64,000 nucleotides of DNA from Sphingomonas soli NBRC 100801 (GTDB lineage: Bacteria; Pseudomonadota; Alphaproteobacteria; Sphingomonadales; Sphingomonadaceae). The DNA is taken from the NCBI RefSeq assembly GCF_001591025.1, contig NZ_BCTZ01000009.1, positions 124,001-188,000 of the forward strand, in the 5' to 3' direction. Shown piece by piece: positions 52,368-60,338 of this stretch. A program made the position numbers and the translations under genes. Position 1 is the first letter of the stretch. Each line of letters opens with the position of its first letter. The notes beneath the pieces were generated by a model. The model saw nothing but the letters and a program-made list of their open reading frames with translations. It did no database searches and was not told the origin of the DNA.

Positions 52368-52739
52368 TCACGATTGCGCGTTGTCGACGTAGTGGCAGAG
52401 CACCCGCGACGCGGCGCGACCGGGCGGCCCCTCGAAGCACTCGATCGCCACTCGGTCGCCAAGGCTGGTCCGGTAGCGGATGCTCACGCTACGCGTGCCC
52501 TTCGCGACCTCGAGGAGCGTGAAGTGCAGGTGCGGGTAGCGATCCAAGGCGCGGGCGAAATAGTCGCGCAGCGCTTCGATCCCCCTGACGGTGTCCGTCA
52601 ATCCGCCGGTGAACTGGAGGTAGATCGGCGAGACCAACTGCACGTCGGCTTCGTAGTGGGACATGATGCGCTCTAGATCCCGATCGTTGAAGGCATCGAT
52701 CCAGTCCCTGGCGAACGCTTCGGCGTCGGTGAACGTCAT
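52368..52739 (-). CDS. NTF2-like (SnoaL) protein
   Basis: The 123-residue product has the alpha+beta-cone SnoaL fold: FARDWIDAFNDRDLERIMSHYEADVQ (in part, residues ~9-34) and the ECFEGPPGRAASRVLCHY end. It may be a small isomerase or binding protein; no catalytic residues can be assigned. It overlaps the GlxA-type regulator by 4 bases. Confidence 0.83.
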   Translation of the reverse strand: MTFTDAEAFARDWIDAFNDRDLERIMSHYEADVQLVSPIYLQFTGGLTDTVRGIEALRDYFARALDRYPHLHFTLLEVAKGTRSVSIRYRTSLGDRVAIECFEGPPGRAASRVLCHYVDNAQS

Positions 52740-53743
52740 GCTCGCCGCGCCAGCCCGGGTGGCGGCGGCAGCGGGCGGGCAGCCGCAGGACGAGCGCGGG
52801 CCCGGAGCTCGCGCGGCCCCAAGCCAGCTCCCCGCCGAATGAGCCCACGCAGGGTGGATGGATCGGAGTAGCCCACACGATAGGCGACCTCCTCGAACGG
52901 GAGCGCCGTCGTCTCGATCAACTCGACCGCGCGCTCGACGCGAAGTTGCTGCAGGAATTGGACGGGCGACAGTCCTGTCGCGGAGGCGACCCGGCGCGAG
53001 AAGGTGCGCGGCGACTGCCCGACCGCCGCCGCAAGGTCGTTCACGCCGATCCTGTCGCCAAGCCGCGTACGCGCCCAGGCAGCCGCCCGTGCCACGCTCT
53101 CGCTCGTCGCCGCGAGCAGGCCGATCGCCATGTAAGGCGTCTGCGAACGGCGCTCGTCAAGCAACATGCGTCGCGTGCAGCCCTCGGCGACATCAGCACC
53201 CGCATAGCGGGCAATAAGACCAACCACGAGATCCATTTGCGCCATCGCAGCGCCAGCAGTCGTGAAGGCCCCGTCGCTCACCACCAGTTCGGCGGTGTCC
53301 AACGCCACTTTCGGAAAGAGATCTTGGAAGGTCGGCGCGAGCCACCACGCCGTCGTCGCGCGCCGCCCATCGATCAGGCCCGTACTCGCGAGCAACAGGG
53401 TGCCCGTGCACGAGCTCGCGACATGCGCGCCGTTCGCCGCCGCCGCCTCGATCAGCGCACGCGCGGCCTGCGCGTCCGGATCGGCCAAGCGGTCCGCATA
53501 GCTCGCCGCCTTGGAGAGACCCTGCGCCGGAACGATCAGAAGCTCCGGCTGATCATGGACTGCCTCGGGAAAGGCGAGAAACGGACGGAAGAGATACGCC
53601 CCAGCCCCCAGGAGTTGCACGTCGAAGGCGGCCGGCCGACCGGCCGCGATGCTGACATGGTTGGCCATCGCCAGCACGTCGATGGTGATCGTAACGCTGG
53701 AGGCCAGCGCGGTCTCAAGGGCGAGGATCGTGACTGGCAGCAT
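52736..53743 (-). CDS. GlxA-family AraC-type transcriptional regulator
   Basis: The 335-residue product has an N-terminal DJ-1/PfpI-like domain (residues ~1-190, with SSCTGTLLLASTGLIDG around Cys112) and a C-terminal AraC HTH (LGDRIGVNDLAAAVGQSPRTFSRRV onward). The tail is Arg/Ala/Pro-rich. It probably regulates neighbouring accessory genes; the inducer is unknown. It is followed by the SnoaL gene. Confidence 0.9.
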   Translation of the reverse strand: MLPVTILALETALASSVTITIDVLAMANHVSIAAGRPAAFDVQLLGAGAYLFRPFLAFPEAVHDQPELLIVPAQGLSKAASYADRLADPDAQAARALIEAAAANGAHVASSCTGTLLLASTGLIDGRRATTAWWLAPTFQDLFPKVALDTAELVVSDGAFTTAGAAMAQMDLVVGLIARYAGADVAEGCTRRMLLDERRSQTPYMAIGLLAATSESVARAAAWARTRLGDRIGVNDLAAAVGQSPRTFSRRVASATGLSPVQFLQQLRVERAVELIETTALPFEEVAYRVGYSDPSTLRGLIRRGAGLGPRELRARARPAAARPLPPPPGLARRA

Positions 53744-53758
53744 GCGTGCCTCCTTTCG

Positions 53759-54235
53759 TCAGCCGGACCAGGGCGTGCCATCGCGTTGGGTGTAGCTCCA
53801 GCCCGAATCGCTTCGCACCGCCCTCAGGTCGTCGTCAGGATACTCGGCAGCATCCCCCGGGAGGCGATCCCCGACCTCCAGATATACGGAGTCTTCCGCG
53901 CTGCGGTTAACGAGATGATGGGCCGGCCCACCGTGACGGAAGCCCGCGCACATCCCGGCGCGCAACGTCAGTTCGCCGTCGTCGTCGATCAGGGTTAGCT
54001 CGCCGGCGAGCACATAGACGAACTCGTCCTGCACAAGGTGACGGTGCCGCACCGAGGACTGGCACCCAGGCGGCAGAGTGACGCGGTTCACGCCGAAATT
54101 CCCGACGCCGAAAGGATCGCCCAGCACCTGCTTGCTCCGTCCGTGCACCCGCCGGGCAAACTCGGCTGGATAGGTGGTGGAGGTGCGCGCGGGGACCTCG
54201 TCGGCGACCAGCGCGCGTATCCGATCGGGCTTCAT
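53759..54235 (-). CDS. Cupin-domain protein (158 residues)
   Basis: The cupin motif is seen as PPGCQSSVRHRHLVQDEFVYVLAGE (in part, residues ~55-79) and a second motif AGFRHGGPAHHLVNRS (~96-111). Metal binding is likely. It overlaps the dehydrogenase start by 4 bases. Function not recognised. Confidence 0.87.
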   Translation of the reverse strand: MKPDRIRALVADEVPARTSTTYPAEFARRVHGRSKQVLGDPFGVGNFGVNRVTLPPGCQSSVRHRHLVQDEFVYVLAGELTLIDDDGELTLRAGMCAGFRHGGPAHHLVNRSAEDSVYLEVGDRLPGDAAEYPDDDLRAVRSDSGWSYTQRDGTPWSG

Positions 54236-55107
54236 GCTGCGGCGGCCTCCTCTTCATAGGACATCAGGATGGCGGCCATGTCGAGACTGGCTCCACCGCG
54301 CCGCGCCAAGCATTCGAAACGCGCGAGGCTCTCGGCCAGCAGTGGAGCATCACCCTCTACGCCGCGCACCGCCTCGGCGACCAGCCTTGCGTTCTTCATC
54401 ACGTCGCCCACCGCGGCCTGGGGCGTGAAGTCGCGGGTGACCATCTTGCCGAGCTTCGCTGCCGCCACGCCGCTGCCGAGCGGCCCGTTGGTAATCACCC
54501 GGCGAAACTGCTCAAGGCCAACCCCGGTGGCAGCGGCGAGACTAGTCGCCTCGGCCAGGGCGGTCACCGAGGTGATGAGGTAGAGGTTGACCGCGATCTT
54601 CATCGCCATCGCGCGGGGCACCGCACCGGCATCGATGATCTCGCGACACATGGGCGCGATGAGAGGCCGGGCATCGGCGACGGCATCGGGTGCCCCCGCA
54701 AGCATCGCGACCAATTCGCCGGCCTCCGCCGGGCCCCGCGACCCGGAGACCGGTGCCTCGACGAAGCGACCGCCGCTCGCAAACACGTCGCGCTCCAGCC
54801 CGCGCGAGTATCCCGGCGAGTGGGTCCCCATGTTGACGATCAGCCTGCCGCGGACGCGGCTGGCGAATTCAGACTCACCCCGCCCCAGCACCGCATCGGT
54901 GGCCGCGTCATCGGCCAGCATGAGGATGACGGCATCGCAGCTCGCGAAGAGATCGCCGGTCGAGCCGGCGATGTCCGCTCCCAGCCGTGCGAGCGCCTGG
55001 GCGGGACCTGATGAGCGATTGTAGACCCGCAGCCCCATGCCGGCGCGAAGCAGGTTGGCGGCCATCGGCCGTCCCATCAATCCCAGACCTGCGAAACCGA
55101 GGCGCAT
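54232..55107 (-). CDS. Beta-hydroxyacid dehydrogenase family NAD(P) oxidoreductase
   Basis: The product (291 residues from the ATG at 55107) has the Rossmann motif GFAGLGLMGRPMAANLL (residues ~4-20), EAPVSGSRGPAEAG (~116-129) and the catalytic Lys region AMAMKIAVNLYL. It resembles GarR/MmsB/GLYR-type enzymes; the substrate is unknown. It is at the head of the minus-strand half of the accessory cluster, divergent from phzF. Confidence 0.9.
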   Translation of the reverse strand: MRLGFAGLGLMGRPMAANLLRAGMGLRVYNRSSGPAQALARLGADIAGSTGDLFASCDAVILMLADDAATDAVLGRGESEFASRVRGRLIVNMGTHSPGYSRGLERDVFASGGRFVEAPVSGSRGPAEAGELVAMLAGAPDAVADARPLIAPMCREIIDAGAVPRAMAMKIAVNLYLITSVTALAEATSLAAATGVGLEQFRRVITNGPLGSGVAAAKLGKMVTRDFTPQAAVGDVMKNARLVAEAVRGVEGDAPLLAESLARFECLARRGGASLDMAAILMSYEEEAAAA

Positions 55108-55173
55108 GCTGTCATGCTTAGCGGGCAGCGCGCGACGGACCAGAGGCGAACTGACCATCAAAGCGGGATTTCT

Positions 55174-55192
55174 CGCCAAGCGCACTTTGGCG
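55174..55192. promoter_or_regulatory. CGCCAA-N7-TTGGCG operator-like palindrome
   Basis: A perfect inverted repeat in the 258-base divergent region between the dehydrogenase and phzF genes. It is a candidate site for the GlxA-type regulator or another factor. Confidence 0.4.
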
Positions 55193-55365
55193 GTAATTCC
55201 CCGAAAACTGGCTCATTCGCCACGCGCTCGGCGACGCGGATCTCGCTACCCTCCGGGCGATGCAAACGCGAGGAAGCCTGCCGAACGGATGCTGCCAGGC
55301 AGATCCGCTGGGCGGCTTCCGCGCGACATATGGCTGACGCCAGACCTCCGATCCGGGATCCAGAC

Positions 55366-56241
55366 ATGCGCGACTACCAGTATTTCACCGTCGACGTGTT
55401 CACCGATAAGCGCTTCGGCGGCAATCCGTTGGCGGTGTTCCCCGACGCCGCAGGGCTGGACGCCGCGACGATGCAGGCGCTCGCCGCCGAGCTCAACTAT
55501 AGCGAGACGACCTTCGTGCTGCCGCCAAGGGATCCCGCCAACACCGCGCAGGTGCGCATCTTCAACCGGACTTCGGAGATGCCGTTCGCCGGCCATCCCA
55601 ACGTTGGCACGGCGTTCGTATTGGCGCAGCTCGGGCGCGCGTCCGGCAATGTCCTTCGCTTCGAAGAGATTTCCGGCCTCATTGCGGTGCGGCTGGGCGA
55701 GAACGGCGGTGCCGCCGACATCGACGCCCCCCAGCCGCTGACAATCAAGGAATCCCTGCCAACCAAGGGCATCGCGTCGTGCCTGTCGCTCGGGAGCGAG
55801 AGCATTGTCGCGACAAGCCATGCCCCGCTGCGCGCAAGCGTCGGCGTCGACTTCGTCCTGGCGGAGGTCGCGGGCGAGGCCCTCAGCCGCGCGGCACCGG
55901 ATCTCGGAGCCTATCACCGCCTGGCCGCACAGTTCCCGCAATTGGAGGGGCGTCTGTCGATCTTCCTCTACGCCAGTGAAGGAGCGGATGTGCGCGCGCG
56001 CATGTTCGCCCCACTCGCCGGCACCTGGGAGGATCCAGCGACCGGCAGCGCGAACGCGACCCTCGCGGCGCTCCGCCTGCAGCTTTCGGGGGCCGGCGAG
56101 CTGGCATATCGCGCCGTGCAAGGCGTGGAGATGGGACGGCCAAGCCACCTGTCCGTTCGCGCATGGCGATCCGCCGACGGTGTGCGCGCCGGCGTCGGCG
56201 GCAACTGCGTTTCCGTGTTCCGGGGCAGCATTTCGCTGTGA
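55366..56241 (+). CDS. PhzF-family isomerase-like protein
   Basis: The 291-residue product has two diaminopimelate-epimerase-like halves: YFTVDVFTDKRFGGNPLAVF (in part, residues ~5-24), YSETTFVLPP with the conserved Glu, EMPFAGHPNVGTAFVL, and the C-terminal EDPATGSANATLAAL. Family members include the phenazine enzyme PhzF, but no other phenazine gene is present, so the substrate is unknown. A longer frame to 55114 was rejected because the family starts at MRDYQYF. It is followed by the EamA gene. Confidence 0.9.
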   Translation: MRDYQYFTVDVFTDKRFGGNPLAVFPDAAGLDAATMQALAAELNYSETTFVLPPRDPANTAQVRIFNRTSEMPFAGHPNVGTAFVLAQLGRASGNVLRFEEISGLIAVRLGENGGAADIDAPQPLTIKESLPTKGIASCLSLGSESIVATSHAPLRASVGVDFVLAEVAGEALSRAAPDLGAYHRLAAQFPQLEGRLSIFLYASEGADVRARMFAPLAGTWEDPATGSANATLAALRLQLSGAGELAYRAVQGVEMGRPSHLSVRAWRSADGVRAGVGGNCVSVFRGSISL

Positions 56242-56246
56242 CCGCC

Positions 56247-57170
56247 ATGCGAGGCACCGGAATGCCGCTACCGCACGTCGCGGCCGGCGTGGTGGTGGTC
56301 GCCATCTGGGGCTCGAACTTCGTCGTCGCGCGCATGGCGCTTGAGCAATTCCCCCCTATCACCTTCTCGGTGCTGCGCTTCGCCGTCGCATCGCTGCCGC
56401 TGATATGGCTGATCCGGCCGCCGCGGATGCCCGTCCGCGAGATAGTCGCCTACGGCCTTCTGATCGGCGTCGGCCAGTTCGGCCTGCTCCTCTACGCGCT
56501 GGACGGCCACATGTCCGCCGGGCTCGCGTCGCTCCTCATCCAGACGCAAGCCATCTTCACCGTCGCGCTGGCACTGGTCATCGGCGGCGAACGGCCCCGC
56601 GCCGACAACCTCGTCGCGCTTGCGCTCTGCATCACCGGCATCGCGCTGATCGGACTCGATGCCGGAGGTGCCGCGGATCCGCTCGGGATCGTCCTCGTAC
56701 TCGGAGCGGCGCTCGGCTGGGCGGGTGGCAACATCCTCGCCAAGCGTGCCGGGAACATCGACATGCTCGCGCTGATGGTGTGGAGCGGTCTTGCCGCCGT
56801 CCCGCCGCTTCTCGCAGCTGCCCTGCTGATCGAAGGTTCCGAGCTGATGATGCGGAGCCTTGCGCAGGCGGACGCCTTCGCCTGGGCCACCGTTCCATGG
56901 CAGTCCTTCGCCAATTCGCTGTTCTGCTATTCCGTCTGGAACTGGCTGCTGGCGCGCCACCCCGCCGCTGACGTCGCTCCCATCGGGCTCCTGGTGCCGG
57001 TGTTCGGCATGTCTGCGGCCGCCTGGCTGCTTGCCGAGCCGATGCCGACCTGGAAGGTTGCCGCGGCAATACTCGTGCTGACCGGACTTGCCGTCAACTT
57101 CTGGACTTCCCGCCGGGCCGCACAGCCGAAGACACCAAACGAGATTGAACCCATGGAGGTAATGTCATGA
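56247..57170 (+). CDS. EamA/RhaT (DMT) family permease
   Basis: The 307-residue product has two EamA repeats with about ten membrane helices: VVAIWGSNFVVARMAL at the N terminus (residues ~18-33), the internal LGWAGGNILAKRAG and a C-terminal VLTGLAVNFW. It exports amino acids or small metabolites. A GTG at 56238 overlaps the phzF stop (GTGA) and could be the real start. The last bases overlap the cupin start (ATGA). Confidence 0.88.
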   Translation: MRGTGMPLPHVAAGVVVVAIWGSNFVVARMALEQFPPITFSVLRFAVASLPLIWLIRPPRMPVREIVAYGLLIGVGQFGLLLYALDGHMSAGLASLLIQTQAIFTVALALVIGGERPRADNLVALALCITGIALIGLDAGGAADPLGIVLVLGAALGWAGGNILAKRAGNIDMLALMVWSGLAAVPPLLAAALLIEGSELMMRSLAQADAFAWATVPWQSFANSLFCYSVWNWLLARHPAADVAPIGLLVPVFGMSAAAWLLAEPMPTWKVAAAILVLTGLAVNFWTSRRAAQPKTPNEIEPMEVMS

Positions 57171-57538
57171 GCCAAGGAACTGAGCCGCGCATCGTCAATC
57201 TGAGCGAGCAGTTCGACCGGTTCGAAGAGCGCTGGGCGCCGAAGATCGTCGCCCGCTACAACGACAACGAGGTCCGGCTGGTAAAGACCGAGGGAGAATG
57301 GGTCTGGCACTCCCACCCCGAGACCGACGAGCTGTTCATCATCGTAGAGGGCGAGTTCGACATGGATTTCCGCGACCGGACCGTCACGCTCGGACCGGGC
57401 GAACTGCTCGTCGTGCCCCGTGGGGTGGAGCACCGCCCGGCTGCACGTCGCGGTCCGGTCAAGCTGCTGCTCCTGGACCCGGAAGGCACGCCGAACACGG
57501 GCGACGTCAACACGGCCACGCACGCAGTGGAGCTCTGA
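57167..57538 (+). CDS. Small cupin-domain protein (123 residues)
   Basis: Cupin motif 1 is WVWHSHPETDELFIIVEGEFDMDF (in part, residues ~46-69) with the HxH and Glu metal ligands, and motif 2 is PGELLVVPRGVEHRP (~76-90). It is coupled to the EamA gene and ends the plus-strand part of the accessory cluster. Function not recognised. Confidence 0.88.
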   Translation: MSQGTEPRIVNLSEQFDRFEERWAPKIVARYNDNEVRLVKTEGEWVWHSHPETDELFIIVEGEFDMDFRDRTVTLGPGELLVVPRGVEHRPAARRGPVKLLLLDPEGTPNTGDVNTATHAVEL

Positions 57539-57721
57539 CAAAGGCGAGTGAAACAGGCGACCTGGGCCGGGCAGCGACCACTGCGCTACGATCCGCGAGA
57601 TCGATCGGAAGGTCGCGCCTGTAAGCTGCGTGAAGCTGGCATCTGGTGTTCAACAGTCGTGCCACGCATGGACCGCGGAACTCCCGGCCGTGATCACGCG
57701 GATTCGCGGCCGCAAGATAAC

Positions 57722-57758
57722 AAAAACCCCGCCAACCCAATGGGCCAGCGGGGTTTTT
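57722..57758. terminator. Bidirectional terminator between cupin and tRNA-Val
   Basis: AAAAACCCCGC (57722-57732) pairs with GCGGGGTTTTT (57748-57758), with an inner CCC/GGG arm. It ends the tRNA transcript on the minus strand and the cupin operon on the plus strand. Confidence 0.9.
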
Positions 57759-57760
57759 CA

Positions 57761-57835
57761 TGGTGGGCGTGGCAAGGATTGAACTTGCGACCCCTGCGAT
57801 GTCAACACAGTGCTCTACCACTGAGCTACACGCCC
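57761..57835 (-). tRNA. tRNA-Val (GAC)
   Basis: On the minus strand the 75-base gene folds as a tRNA: acceptor GGGCGTG / CACGCCC, D arm AGCTCAGTGGTAGAGC, anticodon loop TTGACAT (GAC), T arm with GTTCAATC, and encoded ACCA 3' end. It has a promoter at 57850-57878 and a terminator immediately downstream. Confidence 0.97.
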
Positions 57836-57849
57836 TCAATGGTCGGACG

Positions 57850-57878
57850 CCTCTAGCGAGGGTTGTTCGCGGGTGCAA
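57850..57878 (-). promoter_or_regulatory. tRNA-Val promoter
   Basis: TTGCAC (57873-57878) and TAGAGG (57850-57855) on the minus strand with a 17-base spacer; the -10 ends 15 bases before the tRNA 5' end. Confidence 0.65.
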
Positions 57879-57895
57879 GCACCCCGAAGGTGATT

Positions 57896-58270
57896 TTAAT
57901 TCAGGCTGGCATGCTCGGCTTCGAAAAGCCGGTCGACCTCCAGCACAAGGTCGCGAAGATGGAAGGGTTTGGACAGGATTCGCGCCTGTGGAACCTGTTT
58001 CCCGGCCTTGAGCGTGACGGCGGCAAAGCCGGTGATGAACATCACGCGCATATCGGGCGCGATCTCGCTTGCCCTTTGGGCGAGTTCGATTCCGTCCATC
58101 TCGGGCATCACGATATCGGTAAGCAGCAGATCGAAGCGCTCATTCTCCAGCAGAGGAATCGCCTCGGTGCCGCGATCGACTGCGCTGACGGCATATCCCG
58201 AACGCTCGAGCGCGCGGGTCAGATACTCCCGCATCACACGATCGTCTTCGGCCAGCAAAATCCGGATCAT
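57896..58270 (-). CDS. cpdR: Single-domain response regulator CpdR-like
   Basis: The 124-residue product is a lone receiver: MIRILLAEDDRVMREYL, phospho-acceptor Asp52 in LLTDIVMPEMDG, and ILSKPFHLRDLVLEVDRLF near the end. Its MFITGFAAVTLKAGKQVPQARIL segment is characteristic of CpdR, which controls ClpXP proteolysis of CtrA and other substrates in Caulobacter. The ATG at 58270 is used; a longer frame was rejected. Its presence with ctrA in one window is notable but the genes are 33 kb apart. Confidence 0.87.
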   Translation of the reverse strand: MIRILLAEDDRVMREYLTRALERSGYAVSAVDRGTEAIPLLENERFDLLLTDIVMPEMDGIELAQRASEIAPDMRVMFITGFAAVTLKAGKQVPQARILSKPFHLRDLVLEVDRLFEAEHASLN

Positions 58271-58365
58271 CGCTTCCCCACCCCAATGTCTCAGCCGCAC
58301 CATAGGCCCAAGCCCTTAAGATTTTCCAGCAGCGCATTGCCGATGGCCGCAGCGCTGCCTAGGCT

Positions 58366-59217
58366 GTGCCGGTGACCGCATCCCCTTCGTTCGAGCTTTA
58401 TGGGCCGATGGAGCCGATCAGCCCGGTGGTCATTTCCGTGCCGCATGCCGGGCGGGACTATCCCCTGCCGCTGCGCGCGGCGCTCCGGGTGCCCCTCGCC
58501 GCCATCCGCGGGCTTGAGGACCGCTATGCGGATGCGATCGCGCTGGGCGCGCGCGAAATCGAAACGCTGTTCGTCGCCGCGCGCGCCCGTGCCTGGATCG
58601 ATCTCAACCGCAGCGAACAGGAGCGCGATCCCCGGCTCGACGATGGCGCACGGGCGGGCGGGCCGCCTCTCTCCGCCAAGTTGCGCAGCGGGCTCGGGCT
58701 GGTGCCGCGCCGCGTGGGCAATTCCGGCGATATATGGTCGCGGCGGCTGGGCGGCGACGAAGTGGACGCGCGAATCCGGCTCGATCATCGCCCCTATCAC
58801 GCAGCGATCGCCGCTGCCCTTGCCTCGGCGCGCGCGCGATTTGGCGTCGCGGTGCTGCTCGATGTGCATTCCATGCCGCCGCTCGGCGATCCCACCACCG
58901 CGCCCCGGCTGGTTCTGGGCGATCGTTTCGGCAAATCGGCGGCCGCGCGCTTCCAGGGCCGTCTCGAGGCTGTGGCGCGGACGCACAATATCGCCTGCGC
59001 GGCCAACACGCCATATTCGGGCGGGCACATTCTTGAGCGGCATGGCGATCCGCGGCGCGGAATTCATGCGATCCAGCTGGAAATCGATCGCACTTTGTAT
59101 CTCGATGCGGCGCTCGATCAGCCGGGTCCGGGTCTCAAGGCCATGGTGAAGCTGCTCCGCTCGATCATCGATGCGCTTGCCGACGAAGCCATCCCCGCAG
59201 CGCTCGCCGCCGAATGA
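58366..59217 (+). CDS. N-formylglutamate amidohydrolase family protein
   Basis: The product (283 residues from GTG at 58366; a GTG at 58372 is also possible) has PVVISVPHAGRDYP (residues ~20-33), RAWIDLNRSEQERDP and VLLDVHSMPP with the metal-binding residues of the HutG-type fold, and YSGGHILERHG. It hydrolyses N-formylglutamate or similar amides. No other hut gene is present, so histidine degradation is uncertain. It is divergent from cpdR. Confidence 0.88.
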   Translation: MPVTASPSFELYGPMEPISPVVISVPHAGRDYPLPLRAALRVPLAAIRGLEDRYADAIALGAREIETLFVAARARAWIDLNRSEQERDPRLDDGARAGGPPLSAKLRSGLGLVPRRVGNSGDIWSRRLGGDEVDARIRLDHRPYHAAIAAALASARARFGVAVLLDVHSMPPLGDPTTAPRLVLGDRFGKSAAARFQGRLEAVARTHNIACAANTPYSGGHILERHGDPRRGIHAIQLEIDRTLYLDAALDQPGPGLKAMVKLLRSIIDALADEAIPAALAAE

Positions 59218-59226
59218 ACCGCATAT

Positions 59227-59331
59227 AAAAACCACCTCGCGGTTACCCACGAGGTGGCCAAGGTTCAGGGAGGAGACACGCCCGAGGGCGTGCCGTACTG
59301 CCTCGCGAAAGGGGGAACACGAAGCCGTACA
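59227..59331 (-). ncRNA. Candidate small RNA with own promoter, CUCCUCCC motif and terminator
   Basis: About 105 nt on the minus strand, predicted to start near 59331 from a strong promoter. Three hairpins are visible: one with a CCCCC-containing loop (CUUCGUG / CGCGAGG, about 59303-59325), GCACGCC-CUCG-GGCGUGU (59276-59293), and a terminator CCACCUCG / CGAGGUGG (59232-59257) followed by UUUUU. Between the last two lies the single-stranded motif CUCCUCCCU (59268-59276), which can pair with Shine-Dalgarno sequences. No plausible ORF is inside. Function and homologues are not known from sequence alone. Confidence 0.65.
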
Positions 59332-59337
59332 AGACCA

Positions 59338-59365
59338 AATATAGGTGAAAGGGGAGATAGTTCAA
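59338..59365 (-). promoter_or_regulatory. Promoter of the candidate small RNA
   Basis: TTGAAC (59360-59365) and TATATT (59338-59343) on the minus strand are 16 bases apart, a near-consensus promoter. The next minus-strand gene upstream, sapC, is 120 bases away. Confidence 0.65.
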
Positions 59366-59446
59366 GGGGCTGCGGCCAGGCGTATCGCCTTCGCGGCCAA
59401 TCGTTTACCGCCGAAATGGACGCTATTTCGCGATCTTGAACCAGGC

Positions 59447-59477
59447 GGGCGCGGCGGCATGAAGCAACGCCGCGCCC
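59447..59477 (-). terminator. Strong hairpin after sapC
   Basis: GGGCGCGGCG (59447-59456) pairs with CGCCGCGCCC (59468-59477) with an 11-base loop, 9 bases past the sapC stop. No T-run follows on the minus strand, so it may be a weak terminator or a transcript-stabilising hairpin. Confidence 0.45.
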
Positions 59478-59485
59478 GATCGGCA

Positions 59486-60277
59486 TCAGGCAGCCGGCGG
59501 TACCAGCTGCGGTTCCGGCATCTTGTTCAGGCGCACCTGCATCGCGAAAATGTCGCGCATCAGCTGCAGCGAGAAGAGGTGCGCATAGATGAGCGGCAGC
59601 ATGCCGTTCTGCACGATCTTGCGAAGCTGGTCGCCGCGCAGTTCGTTGAGCTTCTTCTCGTCGACGATCTGGAAGCCACGATAGACGAAGGGAAGTTCGG
59701 CACCGTCCGGCTGGATCGAGGTTTCGCCGTCGGTCAGCAGGTCGAGGTCCTTCAGATCCTTCATGAACAGGCTGGTGCGCTGTCCGGCATGCTCGAACTG
59801 CTCGTTGAACGCCAGAATGTCCTTCACCACCTGCGTGGGCTCGCCATTCTCGAACAGCGGCTCGCCTTCGTCGAACTTGCCGATCGTGCCGGCGGAGGGA
59901 TCGAAGCACAGCGAAAGCTCGTCCGTGTCGGGGCGCAGGCGTGCCAGCATGCACGGATAACGGCGGATATAGGCCGGAACGTAGAAAGGCTGGTCCGGGT
60001 CGTTCAGCGTGCCTTCGTCGTTGAAGAAGACGTTGACGCCTTCGTTCAGGCCCATCAGGCCGAGCGGAACGGGGTCCTCGCCGGCCGAGAAGACGATCGG
60101 CATGAAGCGCTGCACGGCGGGGAATTCCTCGACCGTGACGGGAACTGCGTGCTGGTTGACGACGAACGGCGCCTTCTCGGCCACGCGGAGCTTGTAATCG
60201 GCATGTGCCTGGCTCGAAAGCGGCTCGAGTTCATTGTAAAACAGCGGAAGCGATTGTTGCTGCGGCGCGCTGGCCAT
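59486..60277 (-). CDS. SapC family protein
   Basis: The 263-residue product (from the second of two adjacent ATGs, 60277, which suits the AGGAG site) matches SapC: LPLFYNELEPLSSQAHADYKLR near the N terminus (in part), FVVNQHAVPVTVEEFPAVQR, PFYVPAYIRRYPCMLARL and the C-terminal LFSLQLMRDIFAMQ. The name comes from Campylobacter S-layer genes; the role in sphingomonads is not established. No signal peptide is visible. It is alone with the sRNA downstream. Confidence 0.86.
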   Translation of the reverse strand: MASAPQQQSLPLFYNELEPLSSQAHADYKLRVAEKAPFVVNQHAVPVTVEEFPAVQRFMPIVFSAGEDPVPLGLMGLNEGVNVFFNDEGTLNDPDQPFYVPAYIRRYPCMLARLRPDTDELSLCFDPSAGTIGKFDEGEPLFENGEPTQVVKDILAFNEQFEHAGQRTSLFMKDLKDLDLLTDGETSIQPDGAELPFVYRGFQIVDEKKLNELRGDQLRKIVQNGMLPLIYAHLFSLQLMRDIFAMQVRLNKMPEPQLVPPAA

Positions 60278-60338
60278 CATTCTCTCCTGAAACTGGAAGC
60301 AAAAAATCTGCAAATTGCGTGAAATGCGGTTGCGGGGT

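Noticed and set aside
49481..57760. Integrative element at tRNA-Val with att duplication
   Set aside because: The cluster is at the 3' side of the tRNA, but I saw no integrase gene and no copy of the tRNA 3' end near 49.5 kb. Only adjacency remains.
57548..57856. Plus-strand reading frame across the tRNA-Val gene
   Set aside because: It runs antisense through the tRNA and produces a sequence ending in a well-known spurious pattern (QGLNLRPLRCQHSALPLSYTP, in part). It is an artefact.
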